The notes under the pieces were generated by a model, which made no database searches, was not told the origin of the DNA, and saw only the letters and a program-made list of their open reading frames with translations. The translations under genes were made by a program, and so were the position numbers. Shown here in pieces: positions 62,734 to 64,000 of a stretch of DNA of 64,000 bases (position 1 is its first letter; each line of letters begins with the position of its first letter). Source of the DNA: Lachnospiraceae bacterium (GTDB lineage Bacteria > Bacillota > Clostridia > Lachnospirales > Lachnospiraceae); the NCBI GenBank assembly GCA_017408735.1, contig JAFQUB010000011.1, forward strand, positions 27,825 through 91,824. The letters run 5' to 3'.

Positions 62734-63885
62734 ATGAAAAAATCCAGGGAAAAAAAGAACAATTATATGGTAATTCGAAATGTTGCAACGTGTGCTGTTT
62801 TGATGTTGGTGGTACAGTCTGTCTGCATGGTATATTCTGGCGAGATGCAGAGGTTTATTCAGGCGGAAAACAGACAGCAGATAGAGGCAACGGCAAAGAC
62901 CGGTGTGAAGAGTTTTGAACAGCGGTTAAGCGAATATATGAATATGGTAGAGGCCATGTGCTATTGTCTGCCGGATTGTGAACAAGTATTAAATGTGGAT
63001 AATATTAAAACCATTAATATGATGAGCAGGATACAGTATGTACATTCCTCATATGTTGTAAATACATCAGGAATGGCAATTAGTAATCGGGGAATCACGG
63101 TGGATATGCGGGACAACAGCCTGGTGAAAACCATATTAAAAAGCGGTAGGGAAGCCTGCTCTGAGCCGGTATATGGTGTGGATGGAGATAAAGCAGTGTT
63201 TTTTGTCGGACAGCCTATATATGACCAGAATAAAATGTTGACCGGTGTGGGAATGATAGCAATAAAGGCTTCGGTGTTTTCGGATAACATTGCCGAATCC
63301 ATGGCGATAGGAAAAAGTGTTTGTATGATGCTTGATAGTGAAGGCAGGGTAGTGGACTCATACAATGGAAGAATTTCACAGTTTAAGAAAGTTAAAAATT
63401 TTTTTAATTTTTTGAAAGATGCGGAGTATGAGGAAAAAGAAGGTTATACCAGACTTGTTAATGATATTACCATAAAGAGAACGAATCAGTGTGAGTTTCG
63501 GAAAGATGGCATTGATTACTATTTATCATACACACCTATTCGGACGGTGAACGGATATCTGGTAGTTATCTATGAGGCAAAAAAGATATATGAAATGGTT
63601 AATGGTGTAAAAAAGTATACCGGCTACATTTTGGTTGGAATATTGTTTTGTTTTGTGATATTTTCAATTATAATGGTTGCTATGAACAGTTTTTTAGACA
63701 AAGGTGTACAGCATAAGCGTAAAGAATTGGAAGAAAGAGCGGAAATTGATGGACTTACAACTCTCTACAATAAGCTTGCAACGGAAAAGTATATTCGGCA
63801 TTACTTGGAGAATGAAGGAAAGAATAGCAGGTCCGTACTATTTATTGTAGATATAGATGACTCAAACTTCGCACATAAATTTTAG
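62734..63885 (+). pseudogene. Diguanylate cyclase gene broken inside the GGDEF domain
   Basis: The frame encodes a membrane protein with an N-terminal helix, an extracellular Cache-like sensor (about 45-280), a second helix ('YILVGILFCFVIFSIIMVAM') and the start of a GGDEF domain ('ERAEIDGLTTLYNKLATEKY', then 'VLFIVDIDD'). After DIDD the expected 'FKxINDxxGHxxGD' is missing. The next codons read SNFAHKF and stop, although a full GGDEF domain would need about 120 more residues. The break is near base 63,862. The likely cause is an inserted element beginning there; the rest of the gene is outside the window. Confidence 0.7.
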
Positions 63886-64000
63886 CTATGCACCTTGAAA
63901 ATTCAATACCTGGCAGTTATTCAGTTGTCAATGTTCAGACCTTAAGCGGCTTGGAGCTGCGTTTTCAACAATACTGGTAGTGTGTTCATAAATGCATCCA
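63862..64000. mobile_element. Putative left end of an inserted element (family unknown)
   Basis: From about 63,862 the sequence no longer encodes the GGDEF domain that was interrupted. It shows no long frame up to the window end and includes CACCTTGAAAATTCAATACC, a non-coding-looking stretch. An insertion is the simplest explanation, but no terminal inverted repeat or transposase can be seen because the other end is outside the window. Confidence 0.4.

Noticed and set aside
1..64000. CRISPR arrays, rRNA genes, riboswitches
   Set aside because: No regularly spaced repeats, rRNA motifs or recognisable riboswitch cores were seen; the only structured RNA gene found is tRNA-Ser.

Overview
The window comes from a low-GC Gram-positive anaerobe, most likely a gut Lachnospiraceae (Clostridia). 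The signs are AT-rich codons, strong AGGAGG ribosome sites, an oxygen-sensitive radical-SAM NrdG-type activase, a DUF6128-like protein, and giant secreted starch-degrading GH13 enzymes ending in InlB-repeat and FN3 modules. The assignment is from gene content only.

Layout. (1) About 1-15,975, plus strand: a surface-polysaccharide locus. It has glycosyltransferases of GT4, GT2, GT8 and GT32 type, a hexapeptide acetyltransferase, a Wzy-like polymerase, three acyltransferase-3 proteins (two in tandem duplicate) and a Wzx-like flippase. (2) 16,042-21,446: two related secreted proteins with a NodB-like fold, the larger with a beta-helix, a Thr/Pro linker and BspA-type leucine-rich repeats. (3) 21,530-26,653: housekeeping and conserved genes, namely a nucleotidyltransferase-like protein, tRNA-Ser(CGA), tatD, rsmA, a DUF6128 protein and an NrdG2-like activase. 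(4) 26,731-45,743: the most unusual region. (5) tadA, then two giant amylases (46,512-58,161). (6) A CBS protein, an OmpR/HK two-component pair, a DUF624 protein and a diguanylate cyclase gene broken near the right edge.

Region 4 looks like a self-regulated hybrid natural-product cluster. A LytTR response regulator and an AgrC-like GHKL kinase sit behind a consensus promoter. The 341-bp gap after them appears to hold two divergent promoters, each with a pair of 20-bp-spaced LytTR-like half-sites. One faces a 21-codon reading frame on the minus strand; the other faces the long operon. The operon encodes, in order: a BceAB-like transporter (10 membrane segments in a 7+3 layout, plus ATPase), a radical SAM/SPASM maturase, an M50 membrane protease with an N-terminal soluble domain, and four 41-43-residue precursor peptides with conserved EEIITP and CC tails. 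It continues with a type II fatty-acid/polyketide set (ACP, hotdog thioesterase, a KS-like protein lacking the Cys nucleophile, ketoreductase, dehydratase, intact KS), an A-PCP-C NRPS, a Sfp-type PPTase, two flavodoxin-fold oxidoreductases, one unrecognised protein and a small membrane protein. No enoyl reductase is seen, so the acyl chain may be unsaturated. Whether peptide and acyl chain are joined in one product or are two neighbouring products cannot be settled from the sequence.

All family calls are from reading motifs; no database search was run.
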